Part shown: one piece after another, positions 1-5,485 of the stretch | Layout of the letters: the number at the start of each line of letters is the position of its first letter | How positions within the stretch are numbered: the first letter of the stretch is position 1 | The notes under the pieces: model-generated | Seen by the model: the letters and a program-made list of their open reading frames with translations, nothing else | Told to the model about the DNA's origin: nothing | Databases searched by the model: none | Assembly (NCBI GenBank): GCA_013140935.1 | Contig: JABFSD010000636.1 | Coordinates: forward strand, 1-6,302 | Length of the DNA stretch: 6,302 nucleotides | DNA from: Acidobacteriota bacterium | GTDB lineage: Bacteria > Acidobacteriota > Blastocatellia > RBC074 | Direction of reading: 5' to 3' | Made by a program: the position numbers and the translations under genes

Positions 1-214
1 GGCGAAAAGCACCGGCACGGCGGTGTTGCTCAAACTGACGCGCACCGGCCTGACCGGCGTGCCGGTGCTTTTCGCCGGGCCGCAAGGCGGTTACGCCGGA
101 CTGGATCAAATCAACGTACCGATTCCCGCCACGTTACGCGGCGCAGGGGAAATTGACATCAACCTGACCGTAGATGGTCGCGCCGCCAATCCGGTGCGTG
201 TGTGGTTGCGTTAA
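1..214 (+). CDS. C-terminal end of a TIGR03437-domain protein (partial, 5' end outside window)
   Basis: The frame is open from base 2 to the TAA at 212-214 and gives about 70 residues. They contain the signature of the TIGR03437 C-terminal domain: a V-L-F-A-G-P-Q-G-G stretch, then G-L-D-Q-I-N, then L-R-G-A-G, then D-G-R-A-A-N-P-V and a short basic end. This domain is known mainly from Acidobacteria, where it closes many otherwise unrelated exported proteins; its function is not established. Three more copies of the motif occur on the minus strand of this window. The N-terminal part, which would reveal the specific job, is off the left edge. No T-rich terminator follows the stop, so read-through into the next gene, 79 bp downstream, is possible. 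The family call is firm; the protein's role is unknown. Confidence 0.85.
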   Translation, partial: AKSTGTAVLLKLTRTGLTGVPVLFAGPQGGYAGLDQINVPIPATLRGAGEIDINLTVDGRAANPVRVWLR

Positions 215-243
215 ACGAATCTGGTTGAACGTAGAAACTAAAG

Positions 244-270
244 GTAGGGCGGATTACGAATCCGCCCTAC
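244..270. repeat. Perfect 12-bp palindromic hairpin, REP-like
   Basis: Bases 244-255 (gtagggcggatt) are perfectly complementary to 259-270, with a 3-nt ACG loop. It lies between the stop at 214 and the ribosome binding site at 281. No T run follows on the plus strand, so it is a poor intrinsic terminator in that direction. A perfect, GC-rich intergenic palindrome fits a dispersed REP-type repeat or an mRNA stabilising or attenuating hairpin. Which of these it is cannot be settled from one copy. Confidence 0.7.
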
Positions 271-280
271 ACTCACGAAA

Positions 281-286
281 AGGAGA
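281..286 (+). promoter_or_regulatory. Ribosome binding site that fixes the start at 294
   Basis: AGGAGA, preceded by four A residues, sits 7 nt before the ATG at 294. The reading frame stays open upstream to an ATG at 174, but that start would overlap the preceding gene, has no comparable ribosome binding site and would put 40 residues before the signal peptide. The site therefore favours 294. Confidence 0.8.
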
Positions 287-293
287 GTTCGTA

Positions 294-1910
294 ATGCGGA
301 AATCATCCCTGACTGTGCTGAGTTTATGTTTCAGCCTGGTCTTGAGCCAAGCGGCCTTGCCCGCCATTACTTTCGCAAGCGTTGAAAGCAACACGCGTCC
401 GCGCATTGTGCGTAACGCACCGCTGCCCATTGGCACGCTTGAAACCCAAGGTTCGGTTTCGATTAATGGACGTGCTTTGCAAGGACGTCAGGCGGTTTGG
501 AACGGCGAACTGATTCAAGCGACGACGCCCGTCGCCGTGGCTTTGCCAACGCTGGGCAAAATCAATCTGGGGAACGGCGGCGCAGTTCAAATCAGCAAGA
601 CGGAAAGTGCCGAGCAACATACGCTGTTGGCTTCGGTGTATGAGGGCGAAGCCGAAATCTCGGTCGCACCCACAGCCAATGCCTATCTCGAAGCAGGCGG
701 CAAAACGTGGGTGGCGTCGGGCGCTACGTTGCTCAAGCTCAGTATGAAGAGCGGGCAGCCCGTGCTGGAAGCGCGTCGCGGCCACGTGCAACCGCTCGGC
801 AACTGGGCGCTCAATCTTGCCAATGTCGCGGTGCCTGTGACGAAAGTGATTGCGGAAGAAACCGCTGTCCATGCCTCATTATTGCGTTCGATCAAACAGA
901 TTACACGTCCGGTGGGCAGCGACGCGCCATCAGAATTGCGCTTGTTCGCCAACGCGCGGGCTTCGATGCTCGGTATGATTGAGTCTTCCGGTACGCTCAA
1001 ATTAAACGGACGCGCCGCGCGTTCACAGGAACTGCTCTGGAACGGTGAACTGATTCAAACCGAAAATGCCGAAGCGCGTGTCGCCTTGCACGGCCTTGCT
1101 CGAGTGAATATCGCACGTGACGCCAGCGCACGGTTGTCTATAGCTACAGAGGGCGCTACGGCAGCAGACGGTGTGACTGCGCGCCGCGTGTTAATGGGGA
1201 ACTTGTTGCATGGCGAAATGACCGTAAGGCTGGATGCGAACGTCGCGGCATACGTCGAAACGCAGGGTAAGACCTTTGCGGCAGAACCCGGCGCGCACTT
1301 CCGCCTGAGCGAACAAGCCGGTCAGGTCACGCTTGAAATCAAAGCGGGCAGCGTGCGCGAAATTACGAACGTCTCGGTGAATACCACCACCGGCTTTAAC
1401 GATGAAACCACGGGCAAGACGGGCGCATCGCTTTACGTCGTGCGTCCGGCTGACAAGGGCGGCTACCTGCAAAACGTCAAACCGGGCGAATCGCAAACCC
1501 TGCGCTTTCTCGTGACCGACCGTGCGGGCAAACCCGCCGCTGCCTTGCCGGTCGTATTCAGCCTGAATGCCGCTGACGAACAAGCCGTCGGCACGCTCGG
1601 CGTCGGCGTCGAAGCGCGTAAGCAATTCGCCACGCGAACGGATGCACAGGGCATCGCCGTTGTGCCGTTTAACGCAGGCCGCACGAAAGGCTCGACTTCG
1701 ATCACAGCGGTCGTCGCCGAAAGCGCGCCCAGCAACAGCAACGTCGTCGTAGTGAACACCGCCAAAGACGAAGGTTTCTGGACGAAGCGCAACGCGATTC
1801 CGGTCTTTGCCATCGTCGGAGCCGCGGTGGCCGCTGGCATCGTGGTCGGTCTCACGCGCGACGAGCCGCTGCCAATTCAAGGCCGGGGCGGCGCGACGAT
1901 TGTGCCGTAA
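294..1910 (+). CDS. Exported protein with duplicated FecR-like module, Ig-like domain and C-terminal membrane anchor
   Basis: This 538-residue protein starts with a signal peptide (basic MRKSS, hydrophobic 6-28, likely cleavage after F-A-S near 29). Two homologous modules follow, at about 47-168 and 227-356. Each runs from a G-x-(I/L)-E-(T/S)-x-G start through N-G-R-A and an identical W-N-G-E-L-I-Q (69-75 and 249-255) to Y-(L/V)-E-x-x-G-K-T (131-138, 320-327) and a final A-(R/G)-x-G/S-x-V segment. The pattern resembles FecR-type beta domains, but the match is distant. Residues about 378-489 look like a bacterial Ig-like (Big_1-type) domain with V-T-D-R-A-G-K-P and T-D-A-Q-G-I-A motifs. A hydrophobic segment (502-520) followed by T-R and a short Gly/Pro tail would anchor the C-terminus. 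The protein is probably a surface or periplasmic structural or binding protein; no catalytic motif is visible. Transcription ends at the hairpin just downstream. Confidence 0.85.
   Translation: MRKSSLTVLSLCFSLVLSQAALPAITFASVESNTRPRIVRNAPLPIGTLETQGSVSINGRALQGRQAVWNGELIQATTPVAVALPTLGKINLGNGGAVQISKTESAEQHTLLASVYEGEAEISVAPTANAYLEAGGKTWVASGATLLKLSMKSGQPVLEARRGHVQPLGNWALNLANVAVPVTKVIAEETAVHASLLRSIKQITRPVGSDAPSELRLFANARASMLGMIESSGTLKLNGRAARSQELLWNGELIQTENAEARVALHGLARVNIARDASARLSIATEGATAADGVTARRVLMGNLLHGEMTVRLDANVAAYVETQGKTFAAEPGAHFRLSEQAGQVTLEIKAGSVREITNVSVNTTTGFNDETTGKTGASLYVVRPADKGGYLQNVKPGESQTLRFLVTDRAGKPAAALPVVFSLNAADEQAVGTLGVGVEARKQFATRTDAQGIAVVPFNAGRTKGSTSITAVVAESAPSNSNVVVVNTAKDEGFWTKRNAIPVFAIVGAAVAAGIVVGLTRDEPLPIQGRGGATIVP
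432..1361 (+). repeat. Two-copy internal duplication of the FecR-like module
   Basis: Copy 1 lies at about 432-797 and copy 2 at about 972-1361, separated by a non-repeated linker. The protein copies share order, length and several motifs. At the DNA level the W-N-G-E-L-I-Q coding stretch (498-518 and 1038-1058) differs at only one base, while the surrounding sequence has diverged. This points to an old intragenic duplication. Boundaries were set by eye from the protein alignment and may be off by 5-10 codons. Confidence 0.7.
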
Positions 1911-1932
1911 TTTGGGTAAGTCTGATTGCGTC

Positions 1933-1974
1933 AAAAAAGGCCATGCGCTTGTCTACAGGCGCATGGCCTTTTTT
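1933..1974. terminator. Strong bidirectional intrinsic terminator
   Basis: A perfect 16-bp stem pairs 1933-1948 with 1959-1974 around a 10-nt loop, whose outermost bases can add a G-U and a U-A pair. The outer six pairs are A-T, so transcripts from either side end in a GC-rich hairpin plus a U run. It lies 22 bp after the stop of the 538-residue protein gene and about 100 bp beyond the last stop of the convergent minus-strand block, so it can serve both. The rest of 1911-2077 holds nothing recognisable. Confidence 0.92.
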
Positions 1975-2077
1975 GCATCGGTTAAGTGGCGGTGCGTCGG
2001 CGGTTGCGGCCAATCTCTAGATCGCCGCCGCGCCAGCCCCTGATGATGGAACGCCCCAGCGCGTTGATAACGATCGG

Positions 2078-2347
2078 TTACTTGAAATTCACCGTCACAA
2101 AATTGGAAGACTTGTCATCAATCAGCACTTGCACCGGCACGTCGCCGCGTCCGGCGAATTCGCGCGGCAAGAGTACATTTACTTGATCCAATCCCGCCAG
2201 CGAACCTTGCGGCCCGACGTATTGCAATAACTCCAATTGCCCACGGTCGGTATACATGGACGGAATGCGCCCGCCGGGAATTTCTCGCTTGATGCGCATT
2301 CCCGTGCCGAACATTACGATTTCAGTTACTTGTTCTGACGCCGCCAA
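2078..2347 (-). pseudogene. Orphan C-terminal half of a TIGR03437 domain
   Basis: The open frame (89 codons from a TTG at 2347) contains only the last third of a TIGR03437 domain: M-F-G-T-G-M-R, then Y-V-G-P-Q-G-S, G-L-D-Q-V-N-V, L-P-R-E-F-A-G-R-G and the usual beta tail ending V-T-V-N-F-K. It has no signal peptide, no N-terminal domain and no ribosome binding site of its own. It overlaps the end of the BP74-like gene in another frame. Similarity to the family begins at about base 2336, almost exactly where the upstream gene's own domain ends (about 2346), so this is best read as the tail of a second, mostly deleted paralogue. Translation from the ATG at 2314-2312, 7 nt after the upstream TGA, by coupled re-initiation is possible; it would give a 78-residue fragment that is unlikely to be functional. 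Confidence 0.7.
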
Positions 2348-3542
2348 GCCGCACTTCTACCGTGTTGGATTCCCGGTAATGCTCCGGGTCGTTGAATAAC
2401 AGCCGCAAGTTGATCAGACCTTGGCCCGCCAGCTCTTTCGGCAAACGAATATTGACTTGGTCCAGGCCGGCAATTTGCAACTGGCTTCCCGCATACAGGA
2501 CGGTCGCGGGGTGTGCGCCACTCGCCACGACCTCCGACAGCGGTACTTGGCGTCCGCGAATGCCGGAGCCGAACAGGACGAGGTAATACTCTTCGTCGGC
2601 GCGCTCGAAACCCACGGTGCGCGGCACATACTCGCGTTTGGTCGCATCGTAGGTAAACAACGACTCCCAGACTTGCGTGCCGTTGCTTCTGACTCGCAGC
2701 AATGATCCCGCCGCTACGCCCCGTCCATTGCCATTGGCGCTGAAAAGTGCGGGCCCCGCTTGCCGAATAAATTCATAGGCTTTGGTCTGGCGTCCCTGCC
2801 CGTCGTTGATAGTGATGGTGGCGTTGCCGAGCGCGACTCCCAAAGGCATCAAATAATTGATCTGGTTGGGAGAAACGAAAAGCAACTGCGCCAGCCGGCT
2901 CATTCCGGCACTGTCTTTGATAGTGACGGTGACACCGCCCAGCGCAGTCGGCAGCGGCAGGGTCGCGGCAATTTCCGTTCGTGCAGTCATGTTGCTGCCA
3001 AAAGCGGCAATCAACCCTTCTCTGGTCAGATTGCTGCGTTTGTAGCTGGCGGCGGAAACATGAAAGGCATAATTCCCTGTGCAATCCGGTTTGGGCAACT
3101 CCTTTATGACTAAAGATCCCACGTCAACCATGTCGTTAATTCCGAGAGTCTCTGACAAATGATCTTCTGCATAACGGAAAGTCGTATCCAAAGCTTCGGC
3201 CGTCGCCCCAACAAATCTGGTGACGTTTAGTTGGTAGTTCCAGCCTGGGTTGTAACAAGCAGCGGTCTTGACCAGTTTCCCAAATGGTACGATCTCCCCA
3301 AATGGATCCGGCTTGATAATAATTTCTCTGGCTCTTTGAATCAGGGCAGCATCCGTGAGCCGAATCACAAACAGATCCTTGCGCGTACCATATTCTTCCA
3401 ACAGGAAATATGCCTCTTCTGCGCTTCCAGCTTGGTTTTTTGAACCAGCGAAAGACACAGCAGCAACAAGTGGCAAAACCAGGAATGCTGTCAGAAGCGA
3501 CAGCACGACACGACGCAATCTCAAATCTGACTGAATTGTCAT
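2322..3542 (-). CDS. Secreted BP74-like domain fused to a TIGR03437 C-terminal domain
   Basis: This 406-residue protein begins with a signal peptide (basic to residue 11, hydrophobic 12-31, likely cleavage after S-F-A at 32). Residues about 54-150 resemble the N-terminal domain of BP74, a calmodulin-binding protein described in Dictyostelium with bacterial relatives. Visible motifs are L-F-V-I-R-L-T-D (57-64), G-K-L-V-K (88-92), Y-N-P-G-W-N-Y-Q-L (97-105) and Y-A-E-D-H-L (124-129). Residues about 160-398 are a full TIGR03437 domain, opening with S-A-A-S-Y (163-167) and A-A-F-G-S-N and carrying F-G-S-G-I-R (324-329) and G-L-D-Q-V-N (359-364). Cys96 and Cys154 could form a disulfide. The family's usual ending falls at V-E-V-R-L (395-399); the extra G-G-V-R-T-S-N looks like run-through past a lost stop. 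It lies 80 bp downstream of the subtilase gene on the same strand. The biochemical role is unknown; binding or adhesion is a guess. Confidence 0.85.
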   Translation of the reverse strand: MTIQSDLRLRRVVLSLLTAFLVLPLVAAVSFAGSKNQAGSAEEAYFLLEEYGTRKDLFVIRLTDAALIQRAREIIIKPDPFGEIVPFGKLVKTAACYNPGWNYQLNVTRFVGATAEALDTTFRYAEDHLSETLGINDMVDVGSLVIKELPKPDCTGNYAFHVSAASYKRSNLTREGLIAAFGSNMTARTEIAATLPLPTALGGVTVTIKDSAGMSRLAQLLFVSPNQINYLMPLGVALGNATITINDGQGRQTKAYEFIRQAGPALFSANGNGRGVAAGSLLRVRSNGTQVWESLFTYDATKREYVPRTVGFERADEEYYLVLFGSGIRGRQVPLSEVVASGAHPATVLYAGSQLQIAGLDQVNIRLPKELAGQGLINLRLLFNDPEHYRESNTVEVRLGGVRTSN

Positions 3543-3549
3543 TGTGCTA

Positions 3550-3554
3550 CCTCC
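3550..3554 (-). promoter_or_regulatory. Ribosome binding site of the BP74-like gene
   Basis: On the minus strand a GGAGG lies 7 nt before the ATG at 3542-3540. This is a near-ideal site, and the signal peptide starts right after it, so the start is secure. Only about 36 nt separate this ATG from the upstream hairpin, which leaves little room for a separate promoter. Confidence 0.85.
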
Positions 3555-3578
3555 ATAGAGTTCGAGCTATTAACGCAA

Positions 3579-3612
3579 AACGCCAGTGATTACATGCGTA
3601 ATCACTGGCGTT
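3579..3612 (-). terminator. Hairpin between subtilase and BP74-like genes; likely terminator or attenuator
   Basis: Bases 3579-3592 (aacgccagtgatta) pair perfectly with 3599-3612; one further C-G pair leaves a 4-nt loop. In the minus direction it starts 10 nt after the subtilase stop and the descending arm continues into TTTTGCGTT, a modest T-rich tail. It could end the subtilase transcript, or act as a partial terminator that lets some transcription reach the BP74-like gene. Confidence 0.7.
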
Positions 3613-3622
3613 ACCATTTCAG

Positions 3623-5287
3623 CTATTGAATCTGGATTTGAACGGTATTCGCCGTTCTACCATCTGCTTTCGTCACCACATTCACGACCCCGGCACCAAT
3701 CAGACTGCGAGAAATCGCGCCTGAGTTGACTTGGTCTAGTCCAAGGTTGCCACCACCTTCCGGCCCTGCAAACAATACCGGCGTGCTTAACCCGCCAATG
3801 GTCGCGGTAACGTTGGAGAGGGCAGAGCGATAACGGAACCCAGTCGCATACTGAATCAGATAGACCTGATCTCCCACCGGCCCGAGATTGATCGGCACGA
3901 ACACATACTGTCCTAGCTGTGCATTCCACTGACCTGTTGCTTCATAGCTCTGTGTGCCATTTGCTTTCACCCGCAGGATATAGCTTAAAGCGAGTCCACT
4001 GCCATTGGCGTTGGCGGCGAAGGCACCCGGCCCCACGGTCGAGACCTGCACCCCACCCAGCGAAATTACTCCGCCGCTGTTGGTGATGGTGACAATGGCG
4101 CTGCCATAAGCCGTGCCATTGGGGATGATGTAATTGACCTGCGTGGATGTGACAAAAACAATGGGAGCAAAACGCTCCGTGCCCAACACATCTCTCACTT
4201 TGACAGTCGTACCGCCCAGTTGAGTAGGCAGCGTAGTGGCAAAGATGCCATTAGAGGCACTAGCGGTCGTCGTCGCCAGATTGCTGCCAAAAGCCGCCGC
4301 GTAAGAATCAGGCGCAAGCGTCGTTCCGATGTAGCTGGCGGCGTTGACCGTCACCGCATGAGCAACCGTGTTGAGGTAATCGTTGAAAAGCAACCGATTC
4401 GGCGTGTTCGCTACATTGCTGGTGATTTTGTTGGGCGTGGACTTGGCAAGAATGGCGCTTGCCACTGTAGAGGGCACCGCCGTCGTATTGGATTGAAGAA
4501 ACAACGCCGCCATGCCCGCGACGTGCGGCGCTGCCATCGAAGTGCCTGACAAGACTGCCGAAGCTGTATTGCTGGTGCTATATGCGGAAGTGATATTCGT
4601 GCCTGGTGCATAGATATCAACCCTGGGGCCAGCGTTGGAGTAACTGGCTCTTTGATCGTAAGCAGTTGAATTCGTAGTGCTACCTGAGGCAGCAACCGTA
4701 ATGCCTTCTTCCACTTGCCCTGCTGGCGAGTAAAGTATGGCATCGTTGCCATTCTCGTTTCCGGCAGCGAGAACGTAAGTCACTCCGGCGGCAATTGAGT
4801 TCTTAACGGCAGTATTGATGGGATCGACGACAATAGGAACCGGCCATCGGAGACTCATATTCGCAACCGCTGGTTTAACGTGATTGTTTGTCACCCACTC
4901 AACGCCGGAAACGATTTGCGAAATGCTTCCTCCACCAAAGCAGTCAAGTACTCGCACAGAATACAGACTCACGTTCTTGGCAACCCCATAAGCTGTTCCG
5001 CCAATAGTGCCAGCGACATGTGTTCCATGCCCAGCGCAGTCATTCCCATTTTGTCCATCGCCGACGACATCAGTTCCCTGGAATGCACGTCCGCCAAAGT
5101 CCTGATGCGTGAAGCGAATGCCTGTATCAATAACATAAACTCTCACGCCTGCGCCGGTGTTGATGTAGTTGTATTGTTGATTGAGCGGCAGGTCGCGTTG
5201 ATCAACGCGGTCAAGCCCCCACGAGGGCGGATTAGGTTGCGTGGTGGCAAGAGCATTGCCTCTGGCGTCTTCCATCACGTAATCCAC
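3623..5287 (-). CDS. S8 family subtilase (proteinase K/aqualysin type) with TIGR03437 domain, 5'-truncated
   Basis: The visible frame gives 554 residues from a GTG at 5287. The catalytic domain (about 25-300) has the full subtilase machinery: Asp54 in V-I-D-T-G, His87 in G-H-G-T-H-V-A-G, Asn177 in A-A-G-N-E and Ser250 in S-G-T-S-M-A-A-P-H. Cys84 and Cys116 match the spacing of a disulfide in aqualysin I. Residues about 310-554 are a TIGR03437 domain. Members of this group are made as secreted precursors with a signal peptide and an I9 propeptide. Here the GTG start has no ribosome binding site and falls inside the end of the propeptide (V-D-Y-V-M-E-D). The frame stays open to 5374 and encodes more propeptide, then stops beside the IS110 flank. 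The gene has therefore lost its start, signal peptide and probably its promoter, and the product is unlikely to be secreted or folded correctly. S-L-R-W (145-148) replaces the usual S-L-G-G of the substrate cleft. Confidence 0.88.
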   Translation of the reverse strand: MDYVMEDARGNALATTQPNPPSWGLDRVDQRDLPLNQQYNYINTGAGVRVYVIDTGIRFTHQDFGGRAFQGTDVVGDGQNGNDCAGHGTHVAGTIGGTAYGVAKNVSLYSVRVLDCFGGGSISQIVSGVEWVTNNHVKPAVANMSLRWPVPIVVDPINTAVKNSIAAGVTYVLAAGNENGNDAILYSPAGQVEEGITVAASGSTTNSTAYDQRASYSNAGPRVDIYAPGTNITSAYSTSNTASAVLSGTSMAAPHVAGMAALFLQSNTTAVPSTVASAILAKSTPNKITSNVANTPNRLLFNDYLNTVAHAVTVNAASYIGTTLAPDSYAAAFGSNLATTTASASNGIFATTLPTQLGGTTVKVRDVLGTERFAPIVFVTSTQVNYIIPNGTAYGSAIVTITNSGGVISLGGVQVSTVGPGAFAANANGSGLALSYILRVKANGTQSYEATGQWNAQLGQYVFVPINLGPVGDQVYLIQYATGFRYRSALSNVTATIGGLSTPVLFAGPEGGGNLGLDQVNSGAISRSLIGAGVVNVVTKADGRTANTVQIQIQ

Positions 5288-5374
5288 GCGCGCATCATTG
5301 CTGATATTGATGGCGCCCGATTCCGTAGATTGCTGAATGACGAAGCCGCGTAAAGCGGTTTGCCAAGTGGCTCC
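5288..5374 (-). other. Remnant of the subtilase I9 propeptide coding sequence
   Basis: Read in the subtilase frame, these bases translate without a stop from 5374 into the GTG at 5287; the first in-frame stop (TGA) is at 5377-5375. The peptide includes A-L-R-G-F-V-I-Q and ends N-D-A-R before V-D-Y-V-M-E-D, which matches the second half of an I9 inhibitor propeptide. No ATG, GTG or TTG lies in this stretch. It shows the ancestral gene extended further and was cut somewhere near 5340-5377. Confidence 0.75.
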
Positions 5375-5413
5375 TCAGAAGCCCCATGCCCTCGCGGAAT
5401 GGGGCAAGGTAAA

Positions 5414-5452
5414 CGCTACCCAAAGCCGCCAAAGAGCGGCTGCTTCGTAGCG
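5414..5452 (-). other. Nested hairpin in the IS110 3' flank, possible structured RNA
   Basis: An outer stem pairs 5414-5419 with 5447-5452 (cgctac/gtagcg). An inner stem pairs 5424-5429 with 5436-5441 (agccgc/gcggct). They are separated by an internal loop of 4 and 5 nt and capped by a 6-nt loop. In the transposase sense a run of six T precedes it. IS110-family elements encode bridge RNAs from their non-coding ends, and stems with internal loops are typical of those. The flank here is short for a complete bridge RNA, so this is only a candidate. Confidence 0.4.
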
Positions 5453-5485
5453 AAAAAAGTAGTTTGAATCACCGTCAACCGCGAT

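Noticed and set aside
174..293. N-terminal extension of the FecR-like protein from an ATG at 174
   Set aside because: It overlaps the end of the preceding gene, lacks a ribosome binding site and would bury the clear signal peptide that begins at 294.
324..872. 182-residue minus-strand open frame
   Set aside because: It lies wholly opposite the well-supported 538-residue gene (its first part opposite the signal peptide), is rich in Arg/His as expected for an antisense shadow, and has no recognisable domain.
1191..1934. 247-residue minus-strand open frame
   Set aside because: It is antisense to the C-terminal half of the same gene, has Arg/Asp/Ala-skewed composition, no motif and no ribosome binding site, and its start falls in the terminator region.
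2322..2347. Programmed ribosomal frameshift joining the BP74-like protein to the orphan half-domain
   Set aside because: No slippery heptamer or downstream structure is evident in the overlap, and the result would be a second, incomplete copy of the same domain half, which fits a deletion scar better.
5450..5478. Possible outward promoter from the IS end driving the subtilase (TTGACG at 5478-5473, minus strand)
   Set aside because: At a 16-18 bp spacing the -10 position reads TTTCGC or similar, far from TATAAT, so a promoter is not supported by sequence.
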